Below, piece after piece: positions 32,620-44,834 of a DNA stretch of 64,000 nt (position 1 is the stretch's first letter; every line of letters begins with the position of its first letter). The stretch lies in assembly GCA_022495995.1 (NCBI GenBank), contig JAFEMH010002443.1, positions 186,001 to 250,000 of the forward strand, read 5' to 3'. The position numbers and the translations under genes are program-made. The DNA is from Adenophora triphylla var. japonica. Its lineage: Eukaryota; Streptophyta; Magnoliopsida; Asterales; Campanulaceae. The notes below the pieces were generated by a model, which was given only the letters and a program-made list of their open reading frames with translations, was not told the origin of the DNA and searched no databases.

Positions 32620-33479
32620 ATAACCCCGAACAATTAAGAGGTTTCATTTTCAATTGACATTTCCTTAAGAAAACGTAAATTACTTCTTACGATTGTTAGA
32701 AAAAAGTAACGGAATTCAAAAAGGCTTTCTTTATGAAAATAATTGAAAATAAATAAAATCGAAAAAAATAAAATAAAATCGAAAAATTAAATTAAACCGA
32801 GACGGAGGAAAGTCGAGGCTTGTGTTGGACACAATCTCCGTAAGAAGTAATTGCCCCGCACTGGTGCTAACGATTACTGACAATCTTCTCGTAAGATGCA
32901 ACGATTTTAACTGTCGTTAATAGGAGCACTTCAAATTAATGACTTCGGCGAACAAATCTGAGTATTTGAAACTTCTGAACTTGAAGGAATTTTATGCTTC
33001 AAGATGCTCTCTATCTAACTTGCTATTGATAGTTGGATGACTGAAATGAATGAAATTGACCATCCTGAGGGGGCTATTAATAGTTTTTCAAGAGTTCTGG
33101 TGACCATTCTGTAAAGAGTCACAATCTGTCCGGATCAATCCTGGCCGTCGGATTGCACCTGATCGAGGAATCAGATTCAGCGAACCGACTCCGATCCAAT
33201 ATGAACGGGTGTAACACCCATTCGCTCCAACATGCACCTGGTCTGCACCCATACACAAATGGTACGGATCCTATCAAGCGACCCAAGACCCACAAACATA
33301 CACAACAAAAAACCCAATACACGACCCATTTCACCTGGGTAGTCCATAACTTAATATGTCATGTGCAACCATAATTAAACCATCCAAGGATTGTGAAAAA
33401 TAGTTTAAACTTTTTATTTGTTTACTTGACAATGATGTGACAGGTAAAACCCACAAACAAACCTATCTAAAGAATTCTA
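32620..33479. other. Non-coding; possible remnant of a copia LTR or leader
   Basis: Contains TGTTGGACACAATCTCCG and sequence with the look of a decayed LTR or leader. It may be the continuation of the copia element cut at 26613. No open frame, TIR or primer site. Confidence 0.3.
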
Positions 33480-33802
33480 CTCCCTCCGTCCTACCTCAAG
33501 ATTTCACATTTTCCTTTTGGGCCGTCCCACCTCAAGGTTCCCTTTCTTAAATGGAAAGTTTTTCATATATTTATACCCTTATCATCTCCATATATTTACA
33601 AAAAAATCAATCATTAACTTACTATTCCTCCCACTCATTCTCTCTTCTATTAAATATTTTTAACTTTTACATTCTCTCTCCTATTCCCTACCACACATTT
33701 AACTTTTACATTCTTTCTCCTTAAATTTTCTACCCACTTAAATTTTTTTTCTTAAAAACCGTGTAAACCTCAAGGTGGAACCTTGAATTGGGACGGAGGG
33801 AG
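33480..33802. mobile_element. Stowaway-type MITE, 323 bp
   Basis: CTCCCTCCGTCCTACCTCAA / TTGAATTGGGACGGAGGGAG ends, TA at 33478-33479 and 33803-33804. Contains CACTCATTCTCTC. Confidence 0.92.
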
Positions 33803-34138
33803 TAATTCTTACTGTTGCGGATGTTTTAAGGTTGTGTGATTAAAACTATGGGTGAATGTTAGGGACATAAAATTAAATTACAAACCTTTACCAAAAACAT
33901 GGTTAGCAAAAATTAGTAGCATGCTCAACTAATGCTTAGTAACACTTACAAACTCAATATCTTAATTCATAACTCTGTTTGTTTGTGATCAAAATTTAAT
34001 ATTTTATCTTTTGTGATTTTAGTATTACTTTATTTTTAATTTTAATTTTTAGACAAATATTATGATCTACCCACTATGAAGCACTACTCCCCTTTTGAAT
34101 ATAGTCTCATTATTAATAGTTAATTTGATTGAATTAAA

Positions 34139-34232
34139 TAATTGGAAAAAACATTAATCTCAATAAAATTCTATATTTATTGAGATAATATTACAAATAT
34201 TATCAATTATAATTTTAGTCTTATTATTAAAT
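34139..34232. repeat. Second copy of the AT-rich repeat of 2651-2746
   Basis: Nearly identical over ~94 bp. The surrounding 33805-34868 has no coding frame; it is AT-rich with TTAATTAAT-type words. Confidence 0.6.
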
Positions 34233-34868
34233 AATAGATTAATATGAATTATTAATTAAATTTAATTAAACACATCATAAACTTCATTAATTAATACTCG
34301 ATTATTCAATAAACTCTTTTAAATAATATTTTTAGCCGATCCCGGGTCGGGCATAATGTGCCAAATTAATAATTCACAAAATTATAAAATAATGTATTTT
34401 TATTACCTATGTAGACCCACCGGACACATAAAACAATAATTCATTATATATATATATTCAATACTTTAATGATTTATAAATATTTTTTTGAAAAATAACT
34501 AATTCAGCTGTCTTCTGTTTTTTGTTAAAATCAATAAGGAAATATTTTTTAATGTTCATAAAGTAATACATTGAAAACAAGAAGCATAAGAAAGGCATTA
34601 TAAATTGGATACTTAATTGATATACATTGAATGATGAAGCAAAGTGGGAGATTGAAGAGTGTTTTGAAATTTTTTAATATTATGTTTAAGAATATTGTAA
34701 TTTTTTGATAATAAATATATCTATAAATTAATAACATATCTATTAATATATAAATTAATAATTATTAGTTTATCGATTAATTAATATCTTGCTTAATTAA
34801 TAAATTGTGGCTTTAACAACAAATTTAATTTATAGAGTTTAGATTGTATACTCGAAATCGAGATTATA

Positions 34869-34989
34869 GAATGGTTCAATCATAACAGCACTAACACATC
34901 GGATTCCATCAAAATTTCGCAGTTAAGCATGTTTGGGCGAGTTGAATAATAGAGTGGGTGACCCTTTAGAAAGTTCTCGTGTTGCACCC
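34869..34989 (+). pseudogene. 5S rRNA-like sequence
   Basis: About 120 bp collinear with plant 5S rRNA: GCACTAACACATCGGATTCC, then GCAGTTAAGCATGTTTGGGC, then GAGTGGGTGACC and TTCTCGTGTTGCACCCC. It has many substitutions including the internal control region, followed by CTTTTTG and then a run of about 13 A. It could be a decayed 5S gene, a 5S-derived SINE, or the 5S-bearing LTR of a Cassandra TRIM element. I could not find Cassandra LTR ends. Confidence 0.85.
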
Positions 34990-35035
34990 CACCCCGACTT
35001 TTTGTACCAAAAAAAAAAAAAACTGAAAATATACT

Positions 35036-35748
35036 AGTGCTCTAAAAAGCGCTAGGCGGATAATAGGCGACGGAGTTGAGCCTAGCGCCTAGGGGCTAGG
35101 GGCCTAGGCGCGGCCGAGAAATTAGACAAAATTTAAATATATTTCATAAATTTATATATATATCCAAAAAATTATTAGTCAAAAATAATAAAAATTAGCC
35201 TTGACCTTGGAGTTGCCTTGGCTCGACTTTGGCTTTGCCTTGGCTCGGCCTTGGCCTTGCAGGAGGTTATCCCACTTCGAACGAAAAGTAAGTAAAATGT
35301 GGCACCTGGGCTCGGCCTGCCTTGGTCTTGGCCGTGGCCTTGCAGGAGCTTATCCCACATCGTACGAAAAGCCAAGTAAAATGGTTTGCCCGGATATATA
35401 TATGAGCTGAAGCTGGGATATCAAGCTTATTTCGGCCGTGGCCTTGAACTTTGCCTTGGCCGTAGCCTTGGAGTTTATCTCACCTAGTCAACGCCTAATG
35501 GCGTCTAGTCGAAGCCATTATAGTCAACGCCTAATGGTTTCGACACCTAATTTGCCCGATTTGCCAAAAGGTGCAGTGTTTGATCACCGCCCAGACCGTG
35601 GCCTTGGAGTTTATCTCGCCTAGTCAACGTCTAATGGCGTCTAGTCAACGCCTAATGACTTCGACACCTAATTTGCTCGATTTGCCAAAAGGCACAGTGT
35701 TTGATCACCGCCCAGCACCTGAACGCCGCCTATGCCGCGTTTTAGAGG
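35036..35748. mobile_element. hAT-like element with GCCTAGCGCCTAGG subterminal repeats
   Basis: Left end GTGCTCTAAAAAGCGCTAGG, right end GCCTATGCCGCGTTTTAGAG, inverted with mismatches. The interior has GGCCTTGG / CTTGGCTCGGCC words and repeats of GTCAACGCCTAATGGCGTC. Bases 35131-35168 match 48920-48960, linking it to the element at 48927-51460. No clear target duplication. It ends about 210 bp before the TOM40 ATG. Confidence 0.6.
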
Positions 35749-35959
35749 GAAGGAGTATTTTCTCCCCTTCTCAAAAAAGAAAGTATTTTCTCCTTTTGAG
35801 ACTTCTAACGAAAATCCTCAAAACAGTAGGAGTATTTTGCAAATAGAGGCATAATTTCGGGCCGCCCTGAACCCTAGGGTTTAGGTTTCACCAACACCTT
35901 TCTCTTCGTTTTCTTTCTCTCTTTCTGACGGAGAAGATTCAAACAATCCATAACCTGTA
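35749..35959 (+). promoter_or_regulatory. TOM40 promoter and 5' UTR with telo-box palindrome
   Basis: GAACCCTAGGGTTTAGG at about 35869-35885 contains two opposed telo-boxes (AAACCCTA type), an element common in promoters of plant growth and organelle-biogenesis genes. GGGCCGCC is just upstream. A CT-rich leader (CTTTCTCTTCG...CTTTCTCTC) runs to the ATG. The leader is conserved in the pseudocopy, but the telo-box is not. Confidence 0.55.
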
Positions 35960-38900
35960 ATGGCGACGCTCATTCCTCCGGCTGGTTCAGCAACATCAGT
36001 TCCGCCGGCGGCAGAGAAAGTTGATTACATGGACCTTCCTTGTCCCATCCCTTACGAAGAAATCCACCGCGAAGCTCTAAGTTAGTATCTTCCGATCCAC
36101 TCTTGTTTTTTTAGTTCGCATTGCCGGAATTTGTACGGCTTACTTCCCTGTTTACTTGAATTGGTAGAATAATCGAAGATCTTACAAATCTTAAACCCCA
36201 ATTAACATTCTTCAATTTTGAATATTATCTAGGGGTGTTAGTATCTTTAATTTTTATTATTGAGCTTTTATTTAAGCTCAGTTTATTTATGGGCTGGATT
36301 ATTTATCTAAAGGAAAGAAATTTGATAGTCAACTATTGCGATCATTAATTGGCAATGACAATGGCAATGGCAAAGCCCGGATTTTTTAGACAGAGGTCAA
36401 GATTTATGTGTATTAATTGGCAATGGCAAAACCTGGATTTTTTTTGGAAGGGGACAAGATTATTCTAGGAGTAGACTTATGTGTTATTTGTTTGAATTTG
36501 GTTTAAAGGATCAAGATTAGTATTGTGTAATTTTCCTACAAAAGAGTTCAAAGTTCAAATCGTTCCAAATACCAATGTGCTTATGTGTTATTATTTCAAA
36601 ACCAAAGGTAGTCAGCTAACCCCTTATAACTAGGGCCTAGGGGTAGCTTCCCCACTGTTGTCAACAACAAAAAGATGTCCGATTTATTCAGCATTCATAT
36701 TTTTGGAAAAAGTTTTCCATTGAATACATTGGGCTTTTATAAAGATGACTCAGTAAGTGCACCCTTAAGTGCTGGTTTTATGTATGTTATTACATGAAAG
36801 TAAATTGGTGTGGATTTGTGATGATCTAACTTTAAGGTAGCTCAATGACTGCTAAAAGAGAAATGCCAATCCTCGCTAGCCGTTGCTATATATCTTGGGA
36901 AGCGAATGCCGCTAATTGACCCTTGAGAATAAATCTTACTTTAATCTTGTAGTTCCTGCTGTAGGGCTCATTGCTTGACCAACATCGAGTGAATTCCTCA
37001 TTTTCTAATGAAATGCAGTTCTTAGTCATTGTTAAATCCTTAGATGTTAAATTATTACTCCCTCATCTCATATTTATTGCCCTACCTTCCATTCTTAACC
37101 GTCTCAAATTTGTCCATTTAGATATCCAATGCTTTCATTATATCCCTACCTACATTATTACAACCTTTTACTTTCATAAGAGATAATTAAAGAGAGGGTA
37201 TAACTGGAAAGATAAAATATAAACAAAGTATTTATTGTGAATTCTTAAACAAAGAGCTTTTGTGTACTGGCAAAAAAGTGAGGGATGTTATGTTAAATTC
37301 CATATTTTCTTGTTTTCAGTGTCTTTAAAACCTGAGCTTTTTGAGGGGATGCGCTTTGACTTCACCAAAGGACTCAATCAAAAGTTTTCGCTCAGTCACA
37401 GGTAGTAATGCATATTTAATCATTGTTTTTGGTTTTTGGTTTTTGGTTTGTGTTATGTTTATATTGTTTTTATTATAACATCAATTATATCATTTGCCAG
37501 TGTCTTCATGGGACCTACTGAGGTTCCTTCTCAGTCTACTGAAACAATTAAAATTCCTACTGCTCATTATGAGTTTGGCGCCAACTTTATTGACCCGAAG
37601 GTACATTACATACACTTGTCACTTATTGAGGCCTATAATTATCAAGCTAACAATAGCTTTGTCCTATTTTCCAAAGTTGATGCTTTTTGGGAGGATTTTG
37701 ACTGATGGGAGGGTGAATGCCAGACTGAAGTGTGACTTAACCGAGAATCTTACCCTGAAAGCCAATGGTCAGGTAAGTACAACTACATTTTATGTGCATA
37801 ACTTTTATTATTGAGGTTTCCAGGACATAAAATCTGAGTAAACTAAACATAACTCCCGGTTTCCTTCTTCAGCTTACAAGTGAGCCGCACATGTCTCATG
37901 GGATGTTCAATTTTGACTATAAGGTAAAGTTTGTGTTCACCTTACTCTTTGCTGTCGCCTAGAAATTACTACGTTTATGGAAACCTATCTGCATACTTGT
38001 TGTAAATCTCTGTTCTTGAATAACAAGTTGCTTCTATATGACACCTTGTTTTTCAATTTCATACAGGGTACAGACTATAGGACTCAATTTCAACTCGGAA
38101 ACGGTGCTTTACTTGGAGCTAGTTATGTCCAGGTTAATACATCTTGCTTTCTCTTTCTGGATATTGTATAGCTCCACAGAGCCTACAAGCTTTTGAAGGT
38201 TTGATTCTGTAGAAGCTGGAGCCTAGTTAATAAACTGGAATTCTTATCATTATGCAGTTGTTAATGACTAAAGTTGAAACTTTCCGCATCTTGAGAACAA
38301 TGTGGGGGTGGGTGGGTAGCTCAATTAGAGAATATCAACTATTGTAAAACGAGGATGTTTTTCCTAATCATTGCCTTGTTTCGTTTCTACTTGTGTACTA
38401 ATTTGGAAAGAAGATTGTTTATGTTTGCAATGCATAAAGTCAGTTCACGTTTCTTGATAACGTGTTTGATGGTTCTTTCCTTGATCACGTTTCTTGTCTG
38501 TGGATGCTTTATACTGTTGTACTTGTTCGATGCAACATTTAATTTTGACGAATAGATATGTCCCAACTCCGTGTAATAGCCCAATTAGAGCACATCAACT
38601 ATTGTAAAACTAGGATGTCTTTCCCTATCATTGCCCTGTTTATTTCTGCTCGTGTGTTTGGAAAGAAGATTGTTTATGTTTGCATTGCATAAAGTCAGTG
38701 TTTTGATTCTTGATAATCCGTTTGATGGTTCTTTCCATGATCACGTTTATTGTCTTTGGATGCTTTATACTGATTGTACTTGTAGATTTTGGTATATTTG
38801 TACTTATTAGATGCGGTAGTTAATGTTGAAGACATTTGACCCCTGAATCTTAGGCTATTGTGGATGACCATGACCTCCATTCTCACTGTTCACTTTCATC

Positions 38901-41900
38901 AGAATCTTCAAATGTCAAGGATTGTTAATTTAGTATCAGATATTCTTGTACTGAAATAGCTTTTGTGTGCAGAGTGTGACGCCCAACCTCGCTTTGGGTG
39001 GGGAAGTATTCTGGGCTGGTCAGCACCGAAAGTCAGGTCTTGGTTATGCTGCACGATTCACCACAGATAAGATGGTGTGCCGTTTTTCTTTGTGTTCTGC
39101 AAATGTTCACATTGAACTTGTGATCAACTAATCATATCTGCATGTACATCTACTTAATTTGTTCTCTTTCCATGAATTTATGTGATTCTCGCAGTCTTGT
39201 CATTTTTTTCTTCTAAATGACACATTATACAATGTTTCTCAAATATATTTACTACTATTGTGTGCAGTGGCGGATCCAGGATCAGTGGGGACCAAAAAAT
39301 TTATTCCGCCTAATAATAGCATTCAAATCAATCATTTTTGTTGTAACGTATAATATTCAATGTACAAAGAAAAATAATAGAGTGTAGTGAACTTTAAGAT
39401 ATTAAAATATAATTTTACTAATAATTTCTTAATTGTTGCATAAAATACTCGCAATCTCCCTATATTCATTAATCTTTTGACGATAACTTAGTTAAAATTT
39501 GTTTGGATTTTAGATATTTTAAAATAACTGTGTGATAAAATTAAATTTGTGCATAATTTATTACACTCTGATATACAAAAATTAGTTAACTATTTGACTC
39601 GATTATTTTTTTCTAACTCTCATTTGACCCTATTATTAAGATATTGGTGATTAGAATGAAAATAAATAAATTTAAGAAGGGTTTAAATGAAAGGATTTAA
39701 ATTGAGAAGCAAAAAAGTATTTTAAAATTAAGAAGAATTAAATGAAAGGATTTAAAATGAGAAGAAAAGGTTTATTATTAAGAGCTTAGAATGAAAAGAA
39801 AAATAAATTTATAATTAAGAAGAGTTCAAATGAAAGGAATTAAAATGTGAAGAGGGGTTTAAAGTAGAAGAAGAGAAGATAAAATGGTATTGACAGGTTT
39901 AGAACCTTAAACCACCAAGAAATTTTGTTGCCTTCTTGCCACTGCGCCAAGTACTTTACTGATAAATATAGGAAGTAAAGTATATTTGTATATTACTAAT
40001 TTAAAACAAAAAATCCAGTGGGGGCCATGGCCCCCACTAGTACCAACGTGGGTCCGCCTCTGATTGATTGTGGTGAATCCATTTTTTTGGACATGTGGTT
40101 ATACAAAAGTCAATAGAAATTTCTTTTTTAGATATAAAGGAAATAAGCTTTGTCACTAATGGCAAGATTTTTCTATTTAATTCTCTTCATTCTTGTAAGT
40201 TATTTCAAAATTGTTAAAAACCTAAATAAAATCCTCTCCACCATGCTGGTTCTTCAAATTTAAAGACAGATAACTGATCATCTTATCCTCATGTTTTCCC
40301 ACAAAGGTATATGGGTGCTGTGCATGCCTACTTATGCCCATTAACTGAATTTGGCTATTATGGGCATCACACAGTACACTCAGTTCATTATAAGTTTAAT
40401 GATGCCCGTACTCAATTGGAAGCTGGAGGTCTTGGCTGGTAAACGGTTACGGGCATATATTGCCACCCTAATTGACAATAATAACTTCTATTTGCGTCTT
40501 GAATTGTTGATCTTGGCCCAAACTTTTGGCACACTGTTGCCCTGGGAAGTGTCAGCTATATTTTATCATGAAGTTTCAAGTGTCACCATAGGATACACCG
40601 ACGCTAACAATGTTCTAATTGCTTCTTGATTCAATTGACTATAATTTTAACAATCGGCACATTGTTTCGTGTACTTTTTGGGAAGTGCCTACTACAAGTT
40701 GCCATAAAGTGTTGAGCGTGTCAAGGTATGATACATATCGACCGGACCTGGTAGGATTTTCGCTGCATCGTGATATCTTAGCCCCGAGTGACCGTCAAAT
40801 CCTGTATATGTTAGTGGATTGAAACTGCGTACTTCAAGTGCACATTGAAACAGTCAATGCTTACTCGATTTCTATTTGGCTGAAGGTTTTCCATAAACAT
40901 TGCTTCAGTCAATAGAAGAAATTTTCCATTTTCAGTTATGTTATGCCCTTTTCATAGTTTAAAGTAATCTCTATGTAAAAAGAAGTCCTGGATTAGTTTT
41001 CGGATGGAGTAACATGCTTCTAGGCTCCAACACTTGAAATTAAGCTTTATGGATCCACTGATTGACGTATTCAATATCTTTTTTTCGTACTTCTTTACTA
41101 TCAGTTGATTTTGCGAACTTGCTCTTTCACAGAAAGGAATAATGACATGTTTTACTTTTATTTTGCTACAGTAGATGGAATCTCATTGTTTTGCCTTTCA
41201 GGTGGCCACAGGCCAGGTTGCTAGCACCGGAATGGTTGCTTTGAGTTATGTTCAGAAAGTATCTGAAAAAGTAAGATGCTCACACTGCCTTGTGATTAGC
41301 AGTTGTATATTTCACTTGTTAGCCAATCCTTAACTTTTTATGTCCTTTTTATTTAGGTTTCTCTAGCATCAGATTTCATGTACAATTATATGTCAAAAGA
41401 TGTCACAGCAAGTTTTGGCTATGATTACATACTCCGTCAGGTATTATTTAATCCCTATGCAACTTGGTACATGGATATCTTATGCTAAATTTAATCACTT
41501 TAATTAGGCCAGGGAGATGAGTTGAGAAAAATTTCTCTCCTTTGAGATGGAGCATTGCTCGATTTTTGGGAATATCTATGTTATATATTTGTTTAGTTCG
41601 AGTGTGCACTCTGAGTATTCTGCATATAGATTGCCTGCCATCTCATTTTGGCACCATCTTTTTCCCTTGCTATGTTTGCATTCGCCCTCTGTAAAAGTTT
41701 TGGTCCCCACTTTCCATTAGAGATCAACTTTCAGCAGTTATGTTAAGGTTTTCGTAATTTTATTTTGTGTATGAAGCAGAAACTTAATTTTTTTAAAACA
41801 AGATAGAAGGAAGAATATGATTGAAGTGTCAGAAGTTGTGCAATAAATAAAACTAAATCCAAGTATGATTTAAGTTAGAAATAGAGACGTTAGAAGTGCG

Positions 41901-43886
41901 CTCCCCTAAGTAAAAAAAGTACAAGCCTTTTGTGGATACTTCCTCTGTCCGGAAAGATAGTCACACTTTTGTTGTGGTCAATTCGATTGAATTTTAACCA
42001 CAGGAAAAATGAATTATCTCAATGGAATTCTAAAATTTGTTATTGATACGCTATTGATAGTACTGTCAATAACAATTTTTCGACTTTCATTAGGATAGTT
42101 GAGTTAATGTAAATATTTGGTCAAAAATTAGTTTAACTTGACTACTGCTCAGAGTTATTGCATTACTTGCGAATGAAAGATCAACCTCCCCCTGACATCC
42201 GTTGAAAAATCTTCTGATCTTTCTCTTAGGTGTTTACTTAGACATAAGATTGAGCTGTCATTTTTTATGTTAAGTGTCTACGTGAGTATTGGTTATGTGT
42301 ACAAAAGAGAAAGTTAAGAAAATAACTTGTCCCATTAGTAGGAGTTAGTCCCTTCTAATTCCAGCATCGTTCTCCTTAGTGTGGTTCTACTATTTGACCT
42401 ATGCAAGCATGATTCTCATGTTACTACTTGAAATGGTTGTCTGAATTTATATGGTCCTCTCTCTCTCTCTTTATCCCTACTCTTTATTTTTGTGTTGTAG
42501 CCATTCATTTCAGTTCGAACTTTAAAAGTTTCTCCCTCCATTCCCATTTAAATGACGTTTTGGGTTGAATCACAATAACTGAGGAAGGAGTTAATGCTCC
42601 ACAAATTTCCATTTCTACCCTTTATGAAGAGTTTATTTAGGTAATTGGAGAAGTGATTGAAGAAAGAGAATGATGGAGGATATGGAGAGTTAGGGGTGAT
42701 TTGGTCAACTGTATCACAAAAAACCAAAAAACGTCAAATAAATAGGAATTTGGTGAGAATACTAAAACGACATTTATATGGGAATGGAGGGAGTATTGTA
42801 TAATGACAGTGACTGAAAATGAGGTCCTTTATTATTATTATTATTATTTTTTGCTCGGCATAATAAGGTCCTTTATAAACAGCTTTCCACTAACTTGCCA
42901 GTTGCCAAGTTTCATATTTAGATATGCAGGTACTGATATTATATTATGTTCACTTGTTTGCCTGATTTGACAGTGTCGCCTTAGAGGGAAGGTAGATTCC
43001 AATGGCTGTACATCTGCTTTTCTTGAAGAGCGTTTGAGTATGGGTCTTAATTTTATTCTTTCTGCAGAGGTAAGAAGATGCTTGAGTTAATATTTTTGTC
43101 CGATTCCATGAGCTCACCAACCAATGAGCTGAGGTTCTCTTTAAAACACACAATATAATGGGTTCTTACTTGAATACCCCGTGGCCAAGCCACATTAAGC
43201 CAATGGGGACCCCATTGATTTTGGAGTTTTGTCATTTTTACAACCTTTTTAGCTTAGGAAAACAACATTTGGGCCACCCAACTTTTAACACAAAAAATGG
43301 CATTTTTTGAAGATTTGGCCACATTGTTTTAGGGTTTAGGGTTTGAAAACACAATATTTTTTACTCGCATTGTTTTAGACATTTCTACGACCTTTAAGTT
43401 TAGGAAAATAACATTTTAATCACTAAAAATGGCAAATTTTGAAATTTGACCTCTTATAGTCTAGGAAAAAAACTACTCCCTCCGTCCCGGTCGAAAAGCC
43501 ACAAATTTCCATTTTGGGCGTTCCATTTAAAAAGGCACTTTCCCAAAAAGGAAAGTTTTTATTACTATTCCACCCACTCATTCTCTCTCCTACTTTACTT
43601 TTACACTCACAACATTCTCTCTCCTAACTATTCCTCCCACTCATTCTCTCTCCTATTTAATTTTTCATACTCACAACATTTAAACTTTTTATCTTTCCTA
43701 CATCACATTTCTTAATTTGCGTGCATGGCTAGTTTTGTGGCTTTTCGGCCGGGACGGAGGGAGTATTTATCATATTTTTGGCCCCTTTCCAATAAATTCC
43801 TGGCTTAGCTTTTGAATTATGCTGTGCAGATTGATCACGCGAAGAAAGACTACAAATTTGGCTTTGGGTTGACAGTTGGAGAGTAA
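35960..43886 (+). CDS. TOM40: Mitochondrial import receptor subunit TOM40, 11 exons, 307 aa
   Basis: The import channel of the TOM complex in the outer mitochondrial membrane; nearly all nuclear-encoded mitochondrial precursors pass through this beta barrel (Porin_3/VDAC-like fold). Coding exons: 35960-36080, 37320-37401, 37501-37600, 37677-37772, 37873-37923, 38067-38132, 38973-39074, 41202-41270, 41357-41440, 42974-43069, 43830-43886. All introns are GT-AG. Total 924 nt with stop TAA, close to Arabidopsis TOM40 (about 309 aa). Landmarks: variable N terminus, [64 protein letters not shown] and the C-terminal beta-signal KFGFGLTV (polar-x-Gly-x-x-hydrophobic-x-hydrophobic), read by the SAM machinery. 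No presequence, as expected. No frameshift or lost splice site. Intron 1 begins inside the codon for Met41. Confidence 0.97.
38321..38830. repeat. Tandem duplication inside TOM40 intron 6
   Basis: CAACTATTGTAAAAC...GGATGT...GGAAAGAAGATTGTTTATGT...CATAAAGTCAGT occurs at about 38335-38445 and again at 38596-38700, about 260 bp apart. Both are followed by GATGGTTCTTTCC and GTGGATGCTTTATACTG-like sequence. Old duplication with scattered substitutions. Confidence 0.8.
39265..40062. mobile_element. hAT-like element in TOM40 intron 7 (798 bp)
   Basis: CAGTGGCGGATCCAGG and the inverse CGTGGGTCCGCCTCTG at the ends. Flanks ATTGTGTG and ATTGATTG agree at 6 of 8 bases, suggesting an aged 8-bp duplication. 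AT-rich inside, GGGGGCCATGGCCCCC palindrome near the right end, no transposase frame. Confidence 0.65.
40063..41201. other. Rest of TOM40 intron 7, with a diverged repeat
   Basis: Less AT-rich stretch at 40310-40830 with two open frames (92 and 67 codons) I do not recognise. GGCACACTGTTGCC...GGGAAGTG near 40528 and GGCACATTGTTTCG...GGGAAGTG near 40656 look like a diverged duplication. Possibly an old element remnant. Confidence 0.35.
42532..42793. mobile_element. Stowaway-like MITE in TOM40 intron 9 (262 bp)
   Basis: CTCCCTCCATTCCCATTTAA and the inverse TATGGGAATGGAGGGAG, TA present on the right only. Interior differs from the other Stowaway copies (AATGACGTTTTGGG ... CGACATTTATATGGG). Confidence 0.8.
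43476..43763. mobile_element. Stowaway-type MITE in TOM40 intron 10 (288 bp)
   Basis: CTCCCTCCGTCCCGGTCGAA / TTCGGCCGGGACGGAGGGAG ends, TA at 43474-43475 and 43764-43765. Very similar to the MITE at 7192-7470. It lies 66 bp before the last exon. Confidence 0.93.
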
Positions 43887-44240
43887 AAGGCGCTTCTCAG
43901 GCGGCCAAGATGCGGCATTTTATTCTATTTGTGCTCGGTGTTGTGAGCGAATCTAGATGCCGTAATGAGTTGATTTTTTTTTCACCGGTAGATGAAGATG
44001 ATAGTTTTTTCAATTTTGTACTTTGTTTTGAGAAAACAATATTTATGAGGGCTACCTGCTTCAACAGCTTAGAGGATTCGTAATACAGCTGGTGCAGTTT
44101 ATTGATATAATTTTTTTTGAATCTTTGAAGCTGTAAAATTCATTATAATAGAAGCTGAAATATTGGTCTGATCATGGAATTGGTCATGAAGCTAATTGTC
44201 TCCCACTGGACATTTAACATTTATATTGCTAATAAAAGGT
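43887..44240 (+). other. TOM40 3' UTR and probable polyadenylation region
   Basis: T-rich sequence after the stop. AATAAA at 44231-44236 is the clearest poly(A) signal; earlier AATATTTATG and TTGATATAA words could also serve in plants. End not determinable from sequence. Confidence 0.4.
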
Positions 44241-44544
44241 CTGAGTTTCTTAGATGTTGCGGAAGTATCGTGTCAATGTCGAGAGCAAATTTGAATTTTT
44301 TTTTTTTATCATTTATTTTGGGACCAAAGAGAGAAGTATATAAGTTTACTATGAGCAAATTTGTTTTTTTTAATAATTCAAATAATCATAAATTAAGTAC
44401 CAAAAAAAAAAAAACCCCGAAAATTTTGAGGATATAATATTACACTAAGGCTAAATATGAAATATTAAATCTGACCCGTTGATTATGATAATGAGGGATC
44501 CAACGGGCACAAAAATATGACCGTTAAAACACTGTCATCTTTCC

Positions 44545-44570
44545 ACAAAGAATTTGCAGAGAGAGATTTT

Positions 44571-44601
<31 letters not shown>

Positions 44602-44830
44602 TTAGAAAGAGGGTTAAAATGAAGGTCACCGTTTGGATGGAAATTTAGTTCAATCCAAGAGGAAGAGTAGTGAATTGGCGGTGGAGGAGGCGCAACCATA
44701 TTTTTCAGTAACTTCAACGAGAATTGATCTGAGAGTGGCGAACCGAAAACCCAAGGACTCATTCTCTCCCGAATTCTTTTCATGAATTTCTTTTTGATTC
44801 CTTCGTTTCTTTTTGTGGTGATGGTCAATT
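44545..44830. other. (GA)n microsatellite and exon-like stretch, unrecognised
   Basis: (AG)n at about 44571-44597, followed by a less AT-rich segment with short open frames on both strands (VEEAQPYFSVTS on +), ended by stops within 60 codons. Could be a gene 5' end captured by the neighbouring long-TIR element. No family recognised. Confidence 0.3.
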
Positions 44831-44834
44831 AGGG

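Noticed and set aside
37436..37705. 89- and 106-codon frames around TOM40 exons 3 and 4
   Set aside because: They read through exon-intron borders; spliced reading explains the conserved parts.
40351..40822. Two open frames inside TOM40 intron 7
   Set aside because: No recognisable domain, no splice or promoter context, and flanking sequence looks like a decayed repeat.
41940..41990. Another Stowaway end (TTCCTCTGTCCGGAAAG)
   Set aside because: No matching inverted end or TA duplication nearby.
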